64,000 nt of DNA from Arthrobacter sp. GMC3. Lineage in GTDB: Bacteria > Actinomycetota > Actinomycetes > Actinomycetales > Micrococcaceae. The notes beneath the pieces are model-generated. The model ran no database searches and was not told the origin of the DNA. It saw nothing but the letters and a program-made list of their open reading frames with translations. Below are positions 8,327 to 17,405 of the stretch, one piece after another. The DNA lies in assembly GCF_002929305.1 (NCBI RefSeq), contig NZ_PJIO01000002.1, positions 434,001 through 498,000 of the forward strand. The letters run 5' to 3'. The first letter of the stretch is position 1. Each line of letters starts with the position of its first letter. Both the position numbers and the translations under genes were made by a program.

Positions 8327-9157
8327 CTAGCTGGCGACAAGTGTGCTGGCGGTGAGACCATCCTTATTGGCTGCTTGTCCCCGGATGAAGATGATGGCAA
8401 CCAGCCCAAACAGGATGACAGGGAAGTTCCCAAGGGCCGCTATCGGGGCCAGCGGCCCGGATCCCGGATACATGGACAGCAGGAAGACGCTGGGATCGGT
8501 GGTGGCATGCAGCAGAATGGGCCAAATCAAATTGCCCGTCACACGCAAAGTCAGGTACATACAGATGCCGAAGGCGAAGGTGTAGAGCAACTGCAGGAGC
8601 GTGGTCAGCAGCGCTTGCCCGCCCAACAGGTTGCCGGCATGCAGGGCGGAGAAAACTGCGGCCGAGACCAGCGCCACTGCAATCTCGCGGTGGCCGGCCT
8701 TGCGCATCAAGTTCACCACGAAGCCGCGAGTCAGGACTTCCTCCGCGAAGCCGATGAACAGGCCCGCCAGCAGCCAGGCGGCGGCGTAACCGGCTCCGGC
8801 TGAGCCGTAATCAACGTTCACCATGCGCAGGATGTTAAAGCCAAGGACTATGACCACTGCGAGCCACATCCACCGTCCGCCGCGGACGGGCTGGCGGGCA
8901 AACAGTTCCTTGAGCCAGCCAAGTGAGAGTGCGAATAGGACCAGGATCAGGCCGCCGAATGCGATGGGTATTACAAAGGCGGCCATCACGTAGGCGGCGC
9001 TGTGGGGGTCGGCCAGCCAGGGACGCAGCAGTGGCGACATGGCAAGGCCGCCAAGCTGGTAAACCCCGTAGTACACGGCGGCAAGGATGACGCCCTTCCA
9101 CCAGCCACCACGCTCCCAGAACTGCTTCCATGGTGAGGTGGTTCTGTTGTTCGGCAA
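8327..9157 (-). CDS. CPBP family intramembrane metalloprotease
   Basis: This 276-residue protein has about seven or eight membrane segments. The type II CAAX/CPBP signatures are present: EEVLTRGF (Glu139, Glu140, Arg144), a conserved His in FSALHAGN (about residue 173) and a C-terminal LLHATTD (about 217). The family contains abortive-infection-like and prenyl-protein processing proteases; the substrate here is unknown. The start is a TTG with AAAGGA seven to eight bases upstream; no in-frame ATG gives a full first helix. Confidence 0.85.
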   Translation of the reverse strand: MPNNRTTSPWKQFWERGGWWKGVILAAVYYGVYQLGGLAMSPLLRPWLADPHSAAYVMAAFVIPIAFGGLILVLFALSLGWLKELFARQPVRGGRWMWLAVVIVLGFNILRMVNVDYGSAGAGYAAAWLLAGLFIGFAEEVLTRGFVVNLMRKAGHREIAVALVSAAVFSALHAGNLLGGQALLTTLLQLLYTFAFGICMYLTLRVTGNLIWPILLHATTDPSVFLLSMYPGSGPLAPIAALGNFPVILFGLVAIIFIRGQAANKDGLTASTLVAS

Positions 9158-9258
9158 GTTCGCATCCTTTGTTCAGGTAAATCCCGGCGTGCGCAGTTCG
9201 GGCCTCGAGCTGCTTGTCAAGAAAATGCTATCCGAGGGCGGGCTGACTGTGGGTGGCG

Positions 9259-10071
9259 CTACCGCCCTGCCTGGCAGCGTGGACAAAAATAGATGTCCCG
9301 CGCCATCCGGGCGGGGAACGCCGGGTCCCGCATTTTCGCGTGCCGGATGAGCGAACCACACCGTTTGCACGGCTTCCCGGCCAGACCATAAACCCACAGT
9401 GCGCCGTCGCCGCGGGCCGGGCCACCCGTGGTGGAGCGCATGGGCCTGTCCTTGTTGACGTCGAGCAGCCGCTTAGCCACCTCAACCATCCGGGGCAGGT
9501 TCGGCAGCTCGCCAACGGGAACTGACGGGTGTACACGGCCCAGGAAGCACAGTTCGTTGCGGTAAATATTTCCAATCCCGGCAAGGTTGCGTTGGTCCAG
9601 CAGGGCAAGCCCGATGGCCCGTTCCGGCTCCGCAAGTAGGCGCCGCAGTGCCTCGTCCGCGTCCCAACCCAGTCCGAGGAGGTCCGGACCCAGGTGTCCG
9701 ACGGCGTTCCCAACCTCCGATTCTGGCAGGACTTCCAGCAGGCCAAGTGAGAACCCAACTGCTTCAACATCCGTTGTCCGGAGCACCGCCCGTGCGGTGT
9801 GCGCCGGGCGCCGCCAGTGCGGCGAGGCCCGGGAAGCGGGGACCGGGTTGATGTCCCAACGCCCCTCCATGGACAGGTGCGAATGAATGACGTGACCGTC
9901 CACGAACATCAGCAAGTGCTTTCCGCGTGATTGCACGGCGGACACCAGCTGCCCGGTGAAGTCCACCGTGGCGTACGCCGGCACCCGGAAGTCGCAGGCG
10001 ATCAACCGTCGCCCGGCTAGGGCTGCGTCAAGGTCCCGGGCCGCCCGCCAGACGGTATCGCCCTCAGGCAC
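9259..10071 (-). CDS. nei2: Fpg/Nei family DNA glycosylase (endonuclease VIII-like)
   Basis: This 270-residue bifunctional glycosylase/AP lyase removes oxidised bases. The N-terminal residue after Met must be the catalytic proline, followed by Glu (PEGDTVW); this places the start at the GTG at 10071 and excludes an in-frame ATG nine codons upstream. Conserved features are the catalytic lysine region (SRGKHLLM), the H2TH domain (about 150-205, NLAGIGNIYRNE) and a C-terminal zinc finger (CKRCG, then CPRC). The start lies within the 3' end of lhr (8-base overlap). The lhr-nei2 pairing is typical of actinobacteria. Confidence 0.88.
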   Translation of the reverse strand: MPEGDTVWRAARDLDAALAGRRLIACDFRVPAYATVDFTGQLVSAVQSRGKHLLMFVDGHVIHSHLSMEGRWDINPVPASRASPHWRRPAHTARAVLRTTDVEAVGFSLGLLEVLPESEVGNAVGHLGPDLLGLGWDADEALRRLLAEPERAIGLALLDQRNLAGIGNIYRNELCFLGRVHPSVPVGELPNLPRMVEVAKRLLDVNKDRPMRSTTGGPARGDGALWVYGLAGKPCKRCGSLIRHAKMRDPAFPARMARDIYFCPRCQAGR

Positions 10072-13000
10072 GGACCCGCACCCCGCTGGGCGAGCCATAC
10101 GCCCCGGCGGCTAACAGGGCCGTGGCCAGCGGGGTGTCCAGGATGCTGGCACCATTGACTTTTTCTATGGCCAGCTTGCCCACTGCTCCGCGTTTCACCA
10201 CCTGAACTAGGGCTGCCGCCGCCAAGGCCACGGCCGCTTCGTCGTCGCTGAAGCACAGCAGCGTCCGGCCGCCGCGCTCCACATAGAGCACCAAAGCGCC
10301 GTCGACCAGCACCGCCAACGCACCTGCCTTGCGGCCCGGCCGGTGCCCGGAATCAAGCGTTGGCCAGGGCAGGGCGGCGCCATAGGGGTTTGCCGGATCC
10401 GTGGCGGCAAGTGCCAGAGCTTGTGGCGTACGCGGGTTTAGGGCGGCATCCTCGGCAAAGGTGCGCAGGCGGTCCACGGTGGCTGGCACGGCGAACTGAG
10501 CCGCACCCAGGTGCTCAATGAAGTAGCCGCGGCGGCACTTGCCCGTTTCCTCCAGGCGTGCCAGCACCTTGTACATGACCCCGAATCCGCCGGGAAGGCC
10601 CAAGTTCATGACCGAGCCGCGCGTCACCACCCCATACCGGTCAAGCAGCAATTCGGCTAGGGCATGGCTGCGCAGGGTGTTCTGCGCCGTTGAAACGGTG
10701 TCTGTTTCCGCCTGTGGCAGTGCGCTCCATCGCCCGGCGCCCAGCGGCGGGGCCCCGCGTTGCACGGCCGCGACCCGTCCCGGAAGCCTGCCATATCGAC
10801 CCGCCCGGGCCGGGCGCAGCCGTGAGGGGGCAGGCTTTTGTTTGTGGGCGGTGTGCCCGCCGGAGAGTAGGGCGCGCACGGGTGCGAACGTGTCATTGCT
10901 GATCTTTCCCGCCCAGAACAGCTCCCAGAGGGCGGTGCTCAGCTCGTCGTCGGAGGGGACGATGTCCGGCCCGTCGGCTGTCAGCTCACGCAATTGGTGG
11001 AAGAAGTACGCGCCGCCGCCCGAGAGCGCGTTCAGGAGTCGTTGCTGGAAGTCGGTGGGCGCAAAGTCAGCAGCCGGTGCAAGCGTGAGTTCCGCCGATT
11101 CGGCGACGTGCAAACTGAGCCAGCCGTCGGTGCCGCCCAAGGCCCCGGCCCCTGAGAGGATGACCTCGCCCGTGGCCATGAGCTCGTCGAGCATGGCCGG
11201 GGAGTAGTCCGCAATGCGCTGGGCCAGAACCAACGGTTCCCACGCGGACGCCGGAATGGGCGCGCCGGCGAGCTGGTCAATCACGGTCAGCAGGCCGTCT
11301 AAACCGCGCAGAGCTGGGGACCCGGAAGCAGCGCCCACATGCTGCCACGCCGGTAAGAACCGGCCAAAGGCGGCGGCATCCACAGGTTCCACCTCGGCCC
11401 GCAGGGCCGCCAGGGAGCGCCTGCGCAGCCGCCGCAGGACCTCAACGTCGCACCACTCGGTTACGTTGGCCGCAAGGGAGGAGCCGGAGACTTGCGAGCT
11501 TTGGGAGCCGATGGGTGGGCCCACGTCGGCGAGGGCCCCGAAGTGAGCTTGCGCGTTTTGGGAGCCGATGGGTGGGCCCACGTCGGCGAGGGCCCCGAAG
11601 TGAGCTTGCGCGTTTTGGGAGCCGATGGGGAGGAACTCGCCCTCGGAGATGCGCCGGTCTGCGGCCAGTTGTGCCAAACCGGCGAGCACAACGGCGACCC
11701 CCAGCCCCAGCCGAGCCGCCGCGTCGGGGGCGGTGAAGGGGCCGTGGGTCCGGGCGTAGCGGCCCAGGAGGTCGCCCAAGGGATCGGCCACCGGTTCGAT
11801 GAAGGCCAGCGGTACGCCCATGGGCAGGGGGATGCCAAGGGCGTCGCGCAGCCGGGCGGCGTCCTCGATGGCGGCGAAGCGTTCCTCCCCGCCCATCTGG
11901 ACGAGCAGGGCACGGTTCGCCGATACCAGCGAGGCCAGGTGGGCGGCCGTCTGGGCCAGGTGGCCTGGCGCGTGGCCGACGTCGTCCGTTTTCACCGTGT
12001 CCAGTTCGGCAGCCGCCACGACTGGCTCGACCCCGGCCGTGGGGACCAGCCGGGCGGCAACCTCGGGAACCGTCAGCGGGCCCAACAAGCGCAGGAGGTC
12101 GGCCACGCCCTCAAGCCCGCGGGCTCTGCGGTCGGGGGCAAGCCGCTGCAGCTCGGCCTCGGTGTCGGCGATGACCTGCGGATCAAGCAGTTCGCGGAGT
12201 TCGGCACGGCCCAGCAACTCATCCAGCAGGGCAGGGTCCAAGGACAGTGCGGCGGCGCGGCGCTCGGCCAGCGGGGAGTCGCCTTCGTAGAGGAAGCTCG
12301 CCACGTACCCGAACAGCAGCGACCTGGCGAACGGGGATGGCTCATTGGTGGTGGTTTCCACGATCCGCAGCTCGCGGCGTTCAATGCTCGCCGCAATGCC
12401 CTTCAGCGCCGGAAGGTCATACACGTCCTGCAAGCATTCGCGCACCGTCTCCAGCACGATCGGGAATTGCGGGTATTTCCGGGCCACATCCAGTAGCTGC
12501 GCCGAACGCTGCCGCTGTTGCCACAGGGGGGAGCGCTTGCCAGGATTTTGGCGTGGCAACAGCAGTGCCCGGGCGGCACATTCGCGGAAGCGGCTTGCGA
12601 ACAGGGCCGATCCGCCCACCTCGGCCGTGACAATGGCGTCGAGTTCGTCCGGGTCAAACAGGAACAGTTCGGCGCCGGGTGGTTCGTCGTCCATCATGGG
12701 CACCCGCAGCACAATGCCGTCGTCGGAGGCCATCGCGGAGCCGTCCAGCCCGTACCTCTCGTGCAGCCGGGCCGCCACTGCCAGGGCCCAGGGCGCGTGG
12801 ACCGGCATGCCGAAGGGGCTGTGCAGCACCACCCTCCAGTCGCCGAGTTCGTCGTGGAAGCGTTCCACCATGAGTGTCGTATCGTCGGGTACGACGGCGG
12901 TGGCCGCCTTTTGTTCCTCCAGGTAGCCGAGGAGGTTGTTGGCTGCCCAGGGGTCCAAACCGGTGGCCGTGCAGCGGTCCAGCGCCTTCTTGCGAGGGGC

Positions 13001-15001
13001 GGCGCTGACCTCGCGGATGAAGGCGCCCAGGGCCCGGCCTAGTTCAACGGGCCGTCCCAAGGAGTCGCCCTTCCAGAACGGCAGCTTCCCTGGCTGCCCA
13101 AAGGCCGGGGTGACCAGGACCCTGTCGAAGGTAATATCCTCGATCTTCCAGCTCGTGGCTCCCAGCGCAAAGACATCGCCCACCCTGGACTCGTACACCA
13201 TCTCCTCATCGAGCTCACCAACCCGGCGCCCACCCTTGTTCGAGTTCGCAGGCGCTGTTCCGGCGTCGCCCGTGCGACTCCCGGAGCCCGGGGTGTTGGC
13301 GGTATCGCCAACAATAAAAACCCCGAAGAGTCCCCGGTCTGGAATGGTTCCGCCCGACGTGACGGCCAGGCGTTGCGCGCCGGGGCGTCCAGTGATGGTT
13401 CCACCCACCCGGTCCCAGATGATGCGTGGACGCAACTCGGCAAACTCGTCGCTGGGGTAGCGCCCGGCCAGCAGGTCAAGGGTTGCATCGAATGCCGAGC
13501 GGGGGAGCGCGGTGAAAGGGGCGCTGCGCCTGACTGTGGCGAACCAGCCCTCCACATCGATGGGACCGAGGGCAGATGCCGCCACAGTTTGCTGGGCCAG
13601 GATGTCCAGCGGGTTTGTGGGGATGGAGAGCGGCTCGATTTGCCCGGCAAGCATCCGTTCAACCGTCACCGCTGAATGCAGCAGATCCGCCCGGTGCTTG
13701 GGGAACAGGAGCCCGGAGGAAATCTCGCCCACCTGGTGCCCTGCACGGCCCACGCGCTGCAGCCCGCTGGCCACCGACGGCGGCGACTCCACCTGGATGA
13801 CCAGGTCCACGGCGCCCATGTCGATGCCCAGTTCCAGACTTGAGGTGGCCACCACGCAGCGCAGCCGCCCCGATTTCAAATCGTCCTCAATCAAGGCCCG
13901 CTGCTCCTTGGACACCGAGCCGTGGTGGGCCTTCGCCAGAACATTCGGGGCACCGGCCACAGCACCGGCCTGCGCCATCATCTCCGCCGGCTGTCTTGCC
14001 GGGGACTGCGTCGTCCGCCAAGGATCCACCGCGGGTGCGCCTCCGGCGTCGTCCGCTCCTTCAAGGGGCGCGAATTCCAGGCGTTCGAGGTAGATCTCGT
14101 TCAGGCGCCCCGTGAGTCGTTCGGCCAGGCGGCGGGAGTTGGCAAAGACAATGGTGGACTTGTTGGCCAAGACCGCGTCGACGATCTTCTCCTCCACATG
14201 CGGCCAGATGGAGGCGTTGGGTTGCAACCCGGAGGCCGGACCCAGGTCATGGGCCGCCGCGAGCGCCGGAAGTTCGGTCATGTCGGCCACGGGGACGGTG
14301 ACGGAGAGGTTCCAGTTTTTCGTGCTGGGCGGCGCAACAATCTTCACGGGCATGGCTCCGCCCAGGAACCGGGCCACGGTGGAACGCGGCTCCACCGTGG
14401 CGGAGAGCCCAATGCGCTGGGCTGGCCGGTCAAGGAGCGCATCAAGCCGCTCCAACGAGAGCGCCAAGTGGGCGCCGCGTTTAGTGCCAGCCACGGCGTG
14501 GACCTCGTCGACAATGACCGTGTGCACCTCCGTGAGTGTTTCGCGGGCCTTGGAGGTGAGCATCAGGTACAAGGATTCCGGCGTGGTGATCAAGATCTCC
14601 GGCGGGTGGCTGAGCAGGCGACGGCGTTCGTTGGCGGGGGTGTCGCCGGAGCGGACGCCCACGCTGACGGGGGCCACGTCGAGGCCCAGTCGCTTGGCAG
14701 TCTGGGTGATGCCGATAAGCGGTGCCCGCAGGTTTCGCTCCACATCAACGCCAAGGGCCTTGAGCGGAGAAATGTACAGCACCTTGGTGCCGGTTTTTGC
14801 ACGGTCCGGCGCCGGTGTTTCGCGGGATAAGCCATCCAGGGCCCACAGGAAAGCGGCAAGGGTTTTGCCGGATCCGGTAGGGGCCACCACCAGGGCGTGA
14901 GCGCCGTCGGCGATGGCCTCCCAGGCGCCGGACTGGGCCGGGGTGGGGGAGCCGAATGCGCCCAGAAACCATTCGCGGGTGGGCTTCGCGAACTGGTCCA
15001 T
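10064..15001 (-). CDS. lhr: Lhr-type ATP-dependent DNA/RNA helicase
   Basis: This very large superfamily 2 helicase (about 1645 residues) shows Walker A APTGSGKT (about residues 40-47), DEVH (about 165-168), SATVEP, the RecA2 motifs ATSSLELGIDMG and QRVGRAGHQ, and then the long winged-helix and C-terminal domains found in full-length bacterial Lhr. It acts in DNA repair with the overlapping glycosylase gene. In-frame GTG codons at 15028 and 15115 are alternatives; the ATG at 15001 best matches where Lhr homologues begin (DQFAKPTREWF). Residues encoded at 11501-11629 include a 19-residue motif repeated in tandem, which is unusual for the family. Confidence 0.93.
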   Translation of the reverse strand: MDQFAKPTREWFLGAFGSPTPAQSGAWEAIADGAHALVVAPTGSGKTLAAFLWALDGLSRETPAPDRAKTGTKVLYISPLKALGVDVERNLRAPLIGITQTAKRLGLDVAPVSVGVRSGDTPANERRRLLSHPPEILITTPESLYLMLTSKARETLTEVHTVIVDEVHAVAGTKRGAHLALSLERLDALLDRPAQRIGLSATVEPRSTVARFLGGAMPVKIVAPPSTKNWNLSVTVPVADMTELPALAAAHDLGPASGLQPNASIWPHVEEKIVDAVLANKSTIVFANSRRLAERLTGRLNEIYLERLEFAPLEGADDAGGAPAVDPWRTTQSPARQPAEMMAQAGAVAGAPNVLAKAHHGSVSKEQRALIEDDLKSGRLRCVVATSSLELGIDMGAVDLVIQVESPPSVASGLQRVGRAGHQVGEISSGLLFPKHRADLLHSAVTVERMLAGQIEPLSIPTNPLDILAQQTVAASALGPIDVEGWFATVRRSAPFTALPRSAFDATLDLLAGRYPSDEFAELRPRIIWDRVGGTITGRPGAQRLAVTSGGTIPDRGLFGVFIVGDTANTPGSGSRTGDAGTAPANSNKGGRRVGELDEEMVYESRVGDVFALGATSWKIEDITFDRVLVTPAFGQPGKLPFWKGDSLGRPVELGRALGAFIREVSAAPRKKALDRCTATGLDPWAANNLLGYLEEQKAATAVVPDDTTLMVERFHDELGDWRVVLHSPFGMPVHAPWALAVAARLHERYGLDGSAMASDDGIVLRVPMMDDEPPGAELFLFDPDELDAIVTAEVGGSALFASRFRECAARALLLPRQNPGKRSPLWQQRQRSAQLLDVARKYPQFPIVLETVRECLQDVYDLPALKGIAASIERRELRIVETTTNEPSPFARSLLFGYVASFLYEGDSPLAERRAAALSLDPALLDELLGRAELRELLDPQVIADTEAELQRLAPDRRARGLEGVADLLRLLGPLTVPEVAARLVPTAGVEPVVAAAELDTVKTDDVGHAPGHLAQTAAHLASLVSANRALLVQMGGEERFAAIEDAARLRDALGIPLPMGVPLAFIEPVADPLGDLLGRYARTHGPFTAPDAAARLGLGVAVVLAGLAQLAADRRISEGEFLPIGSQNAQAHFGALADVGPPIGSQNAQAHFGALADVGPPIGSQSSQVSGSSLAANVTEWCDVEVLRRLRRRSLAALRAEVEPVDAAAFGRFLPAWQHVGAASGSPALRGLDGLLTVIDQLAGAPIPASAWEPLVLAQRIADYSPAMLDELMATGEVILSGAGALGGTDGWLSLHVAESAELTLAPAADFAPTDFQQRLLNALSGGGAYFFHQLRELTADGPDIVPSDDELSTALWELFWAGKISNDTFAPVRALLSGGHTAHKQKPAPSRLRPARAGRYGRLPGRVAAVQRGAPPLGAGRWSALPQAETDTVSTAQNTLRSHALAELLLDRYGVVTRGSVMNLGLPGGFGVMYKVLARLEETGKCRRGYFIEHLGAAQFAVPATVDRLRTFAEDAALNPRTPQALALAATDPANPYGAALPWPTLDSGHRPGRKAGALAVLVDGALVLYVERGGRTLLCFSDDEAAVALAAAALVQVVKRGAVGKLAIEKVNGASILDTPLATALLAAGAYGSPSGVRVRA
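11501..11629. repeat. 57-bp in-frame tandem repeat inside lhr
   Basis: Identical 57-base units occupy 11501-11557 and 11558-11614, followed by 15 bases of a third copy (11615-11629). Read on the minus strand, each encodes one 19-residue unit containing IGSQNAQAHFGALADVG. Because the unit is a multiple of three, copy-number change keeps the helicase frame. It sits in a linker region C-terminal to the motor domains. Confidence 0.95.
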
Positions 15002-15231
15002 GGAGGTGGTAGCCGGTTTTGATTGCACGGCTCCATCATGCCGCACCTCACCGACATTGGCGCGCCCTCCCACGAATCGGGGCGCACAGGGTGCGGGAAT
15101 GTCAAAGTGTCGCACGGGCGCGGTAATCTAACGGTAGGGATGGCAATGGTTGCCGTTGCTGTTCCGCACCGATTCGTCGCGTCCGGTCAGCGGATCCCGA
15201 GTTTTTGATTTTGCGAGGAAGGGCAGACGCG

Positions 15232-15801
15232 GTGCAGACACGGCATGTGGGCAACAACTGGGTCACCCTTTTGTGTTTGGCTGTGCTCTTTCTGTTCAGT
15301 TGCTCCATCAGCATGATGACCGCTCGCGGCAATGGATCCACGCCCGGCTTCCTTGTTCTTGGCACCTTGATCACCGGTGGTGTCAGTGCCTTCTGGTGGC
15401 GCCGGCATCCGTCGTGGTGGGTGGCCCCGCGCAACCACTACTACTACCTGGCTGGCGGGACGCTGGCGGGCGTAATTCTCAGCGCCATGATCCCCTTCCT
15501 CAACGGCGCAGGCCCATGGTTCGTTTTGGGTGCGGCGTTGGCCACCTACGGGTACTTCGAACGGCTGCGGCTGTTGGTAACGGTGGGGGGCGCGGTGGCG
15601 TTCACCGGGTTCCTGGCCATGGTCATCCAGGTCGACGTGTGGGGTGGGGCGTTGCAGCTGATCTCGGCAGGCATTCTGGCCTTTGCCGCCAACAAACTTT
15701 ACGTGCTGCGCAACGGCCGCCGGCGCGAGGTCCAAGACAGCGACCCCTCCTTCATCGGCTCCTTCCAAGAGTACGACGAAGAGGAACGCGTCGGCTTCTA
15801 G
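15232..15801 (+). CDS. Small integral membrane protein, unknown function
   Basis: The 189-residue product has about five or six hydrophobic segments (the first at about residues 9-27, VTLLCLAVLFLFSCSISMM) and ends in a charged tail (EYDEEERVGF). I recognise no named family. The GTG at 15232 is chosen because it immediately precedes the first membrane helix and follows a GAGGAAGGG stretch; a TTG at 15205 is an alternative. It is divergent from lhr and convergent with the following lipoprotein gene. Confidence 0.65.
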   Translation: MQTRHVGNNWVTLLCLAVLFLFSCSISMMTARGNGSTPGFLVLGTLITGGVSAFWWRRHPSWWVAPRNHYYYLAGGTLAGVILSAMIPFLNGAGPWFVLGAALATYGYFERLRLLVTVGGAVAFTGFLAMVIQVDVWGGALQLISAGILAFAANKLYVLRNGRRREVQDSDPSFIGSFQEYDEEERVGF

Positions 15802-15825
15802 CCGACCCGCACCCCTGCACCGCCC

Positions 15826-16491
15826 CTACGGAGCGAACGCGCCAATCTGCAACAAAGCAATGTCGGTGTTGCTGCATGCCGTCAAAGGATGCACGATCGA
15901 TAAGTAATCGGTGGCGCTGGGCGGATAGACCAGAACTTCATCGGCCGTCATCTGGGTGCAGTTTTGGTAATTTCCGGCCTGCGTGTAGCGCAGAACGGCC
16001 GAGGCGCTTTGATCCGGGGCCAGGGAGATGGGCCCGCTGGACGGTGCCTGCGGATCGCGAACTGCCGGCTCGCCAATCGGGGTGATGGTGCCGGACTTGA
16101 TCAGCGAGACCCCCGGGTAGCCGTCCAGAATGCATGTGGTCCCGGACGTGTTCTTCACTATCAACTTCATGTAGATGCTTCCGGCCGCGCCGCCGCCGGA
16201 ATCGTCCAGCGAACCCTGCAGCGAAGCGGCCGTGCACAGTGCCGTCTCGGCAGGTGCACTGGGGGACTGGCTGCTGGGCGTGGGAGTGGACGACGGCGTG
16301 GTCCCGGCAGTGCTCGGAGCCGCGGCACTGCTGGTGGTCACCGGTGAGGAGGTGGCCGGGTTGGTGGTGCCCTGGCCGCAGCCGGTCAGTACCGCACTCA
16401 ACCCGATGATGGCTGTCACTGCCAGAAACGCCGATTTTCCGCGCTTCATCGAGGAGTTGCGCCGTTGCTGGGAGTTCTGGGATGAGGTCAT
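15826..16491 (-). CDS. DUF4232 domain lipoprotein
   Basis: The 221-residue product has a signal sequence with lipobox LTGC (about residue 37), a long Ser/Thr/Pro-rich wall-spanning linker (about 40-80) and a C-terminal DUF4232 domain beginning at ALCTAASLQGSL, with the typical later segments TCILDGYPGVSL and LRYTQAGNYQNC. DUF4232 proteins are secreted actinobacterial proteins of unknown activity. GTGGAG lies about six bases before the ATG at 16491; an ATG at 16449 closer to the signal peptide lacks such a site. Confidence 0.82.
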   Translation of the reverse strand: MTSSQNSQQRRNSSMKRGKSAFLAVTAIIGLSAVLTGCGQGTTNPATSSPVTTSSAAAPSTAGTTPSSTPTPSSQSPSAPAETALCTAASLQGSLDDSGGGAAGSIYMKLIVKNTSGTTCILDGYPGVSLIKSGTITPIGEPAVRDPQAPSSGPISLAPDQSASAVLRYTQAGNYQNCTQMTADEVLVYPPSATDYLSIVHPLTACSNTDIALLQIGAFAP

Positions 16492-16620
16492 GGCTCCACT
16501 TTTGCGCCCCGGCCACCTTGAGTCAACTGGCCTCGCCGTCGAGGTAGCCGGTCCGTGCACAGACACCCACCAGATGCGGGCGTTTTCGGTGCGGACCGGT
16601 CACCTCAGCGGGTCAAAGGA

Positions 16621-17328
16621 CTAGGCCTTGCTGCGGCCCGAGCGCATGAACGCCAGAGCGCCAAGAATGAGCCCGGCCAGACCCGCACCCAGTCCCAGCC
16701 AGGCAGCCCAGGAGGAACCGCCGTCGGACGCAGCCGAAGCCTGCTCGCTGGCATGCTCGGAGGTTGCCGGGGCGTCATGGGTGTCGGCCACAGCGGCGGT
16801 GACGCTGACCGACGGTGCGGGCGCCTTTACCGAGTCGTGGCTGGCCCCTGCTGCCGGGATTTCTTTCCAGTCTGTCTGCCCGGTTTCACATTGCTGCAGG
16901 GTGGGGAAGTACAGCGTCTTCCCGGCGGCGTCCGGGAGCTGCAGGGACAGCGTGAACGTGTCGCGCTGATGGTCCAACAACGGCGTCTTGGCTGTGTAGG
17001 TGATGGCGGCGGTACGTTCGCTAATCTTGCTGCCGTTGGCGAGGGTGCGCGGGACATCCAACTTTTGCGTGGTCTTGCTGATGTCCCAGTTCGGGTTGAC
17101 CGTGGGGGTGGCGTCGTTGAGTTCGTCGGGCAGCGTGATGGTGATGGCCGTGGTGGGCGAGCCGTCGCAGCCGTGGGCTACCGAAAATGTCATCAGCGAG
17201 TAGGCTCCGGCCGCGGTTTCGGTGGGAGTGGCCTCCACATGGGCGGAGGCGACGCCGATTCCAAGAGCCATGAGGGCGGCGGTGGTTCCGAGGGCAAGGA
17301 CGGGTGAAACGGTGCGTGAAAATCGCAT
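16621..17328 (-). CDS. YcnI family exported protein
   Basis: This 235-residue protein has a cleavable signal peptide ending in ASAHVEATP, so the mature N-terminus would begin with His, as in YcnI domains that bind copper through the N-terminal histidine. The YcnI domain spans about residues 30-160 (YSLMTFSVAHGCDGSPTT, PNWDI, TLYFPTLQQCETG). An Ala/Ser-rich linker and one C-terminal membrane helix with a short basic tail follow. It is encoded 77 bases after a His/Met-rich membrane protein on the same strand, suggesting a shared role in copper handling. Confidence 0.88.
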   Translation of the reverse strand: MRFSRTVSPVLALGTTAALMALGIGVASAHVEATPTETAAGAYSLMTFSVAHGCDGSPTTAITITLPDELNDATPTVNPNWDISKTTQKLDVPRTLANGSKISERTAAITYTAKTPLLDHQRDTFTLSLQLPDAAGKTLYFPTLQQCETGQTDWKEIPAAGASHDSVKAPAPSVSVTAAVADTHDAPATSEHASEQASAASDGGSSWAAWLGLGAGLAGLILGALAFMRSGRSKA

Positions 17329-17405
17329 GGTGAGGCCTTTCGAGCGCGCAGAAATGCGCAGAGAGTTTATGGGGAAGGAACACCCCACGACGTGCTCGAA
17401 GGGTG

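Noticed and set aside
11501..11629. Possible CRISPR array
   Set aside because: The repeat units abut with no spacers and read in frame as part of a protein.
11492..12496. A 334-codon open frame on the plus strand inside lhr
   Set aside because: It is antisense to a well-supported helicase, and its repeats are the complement of the lhr tandem repeat.
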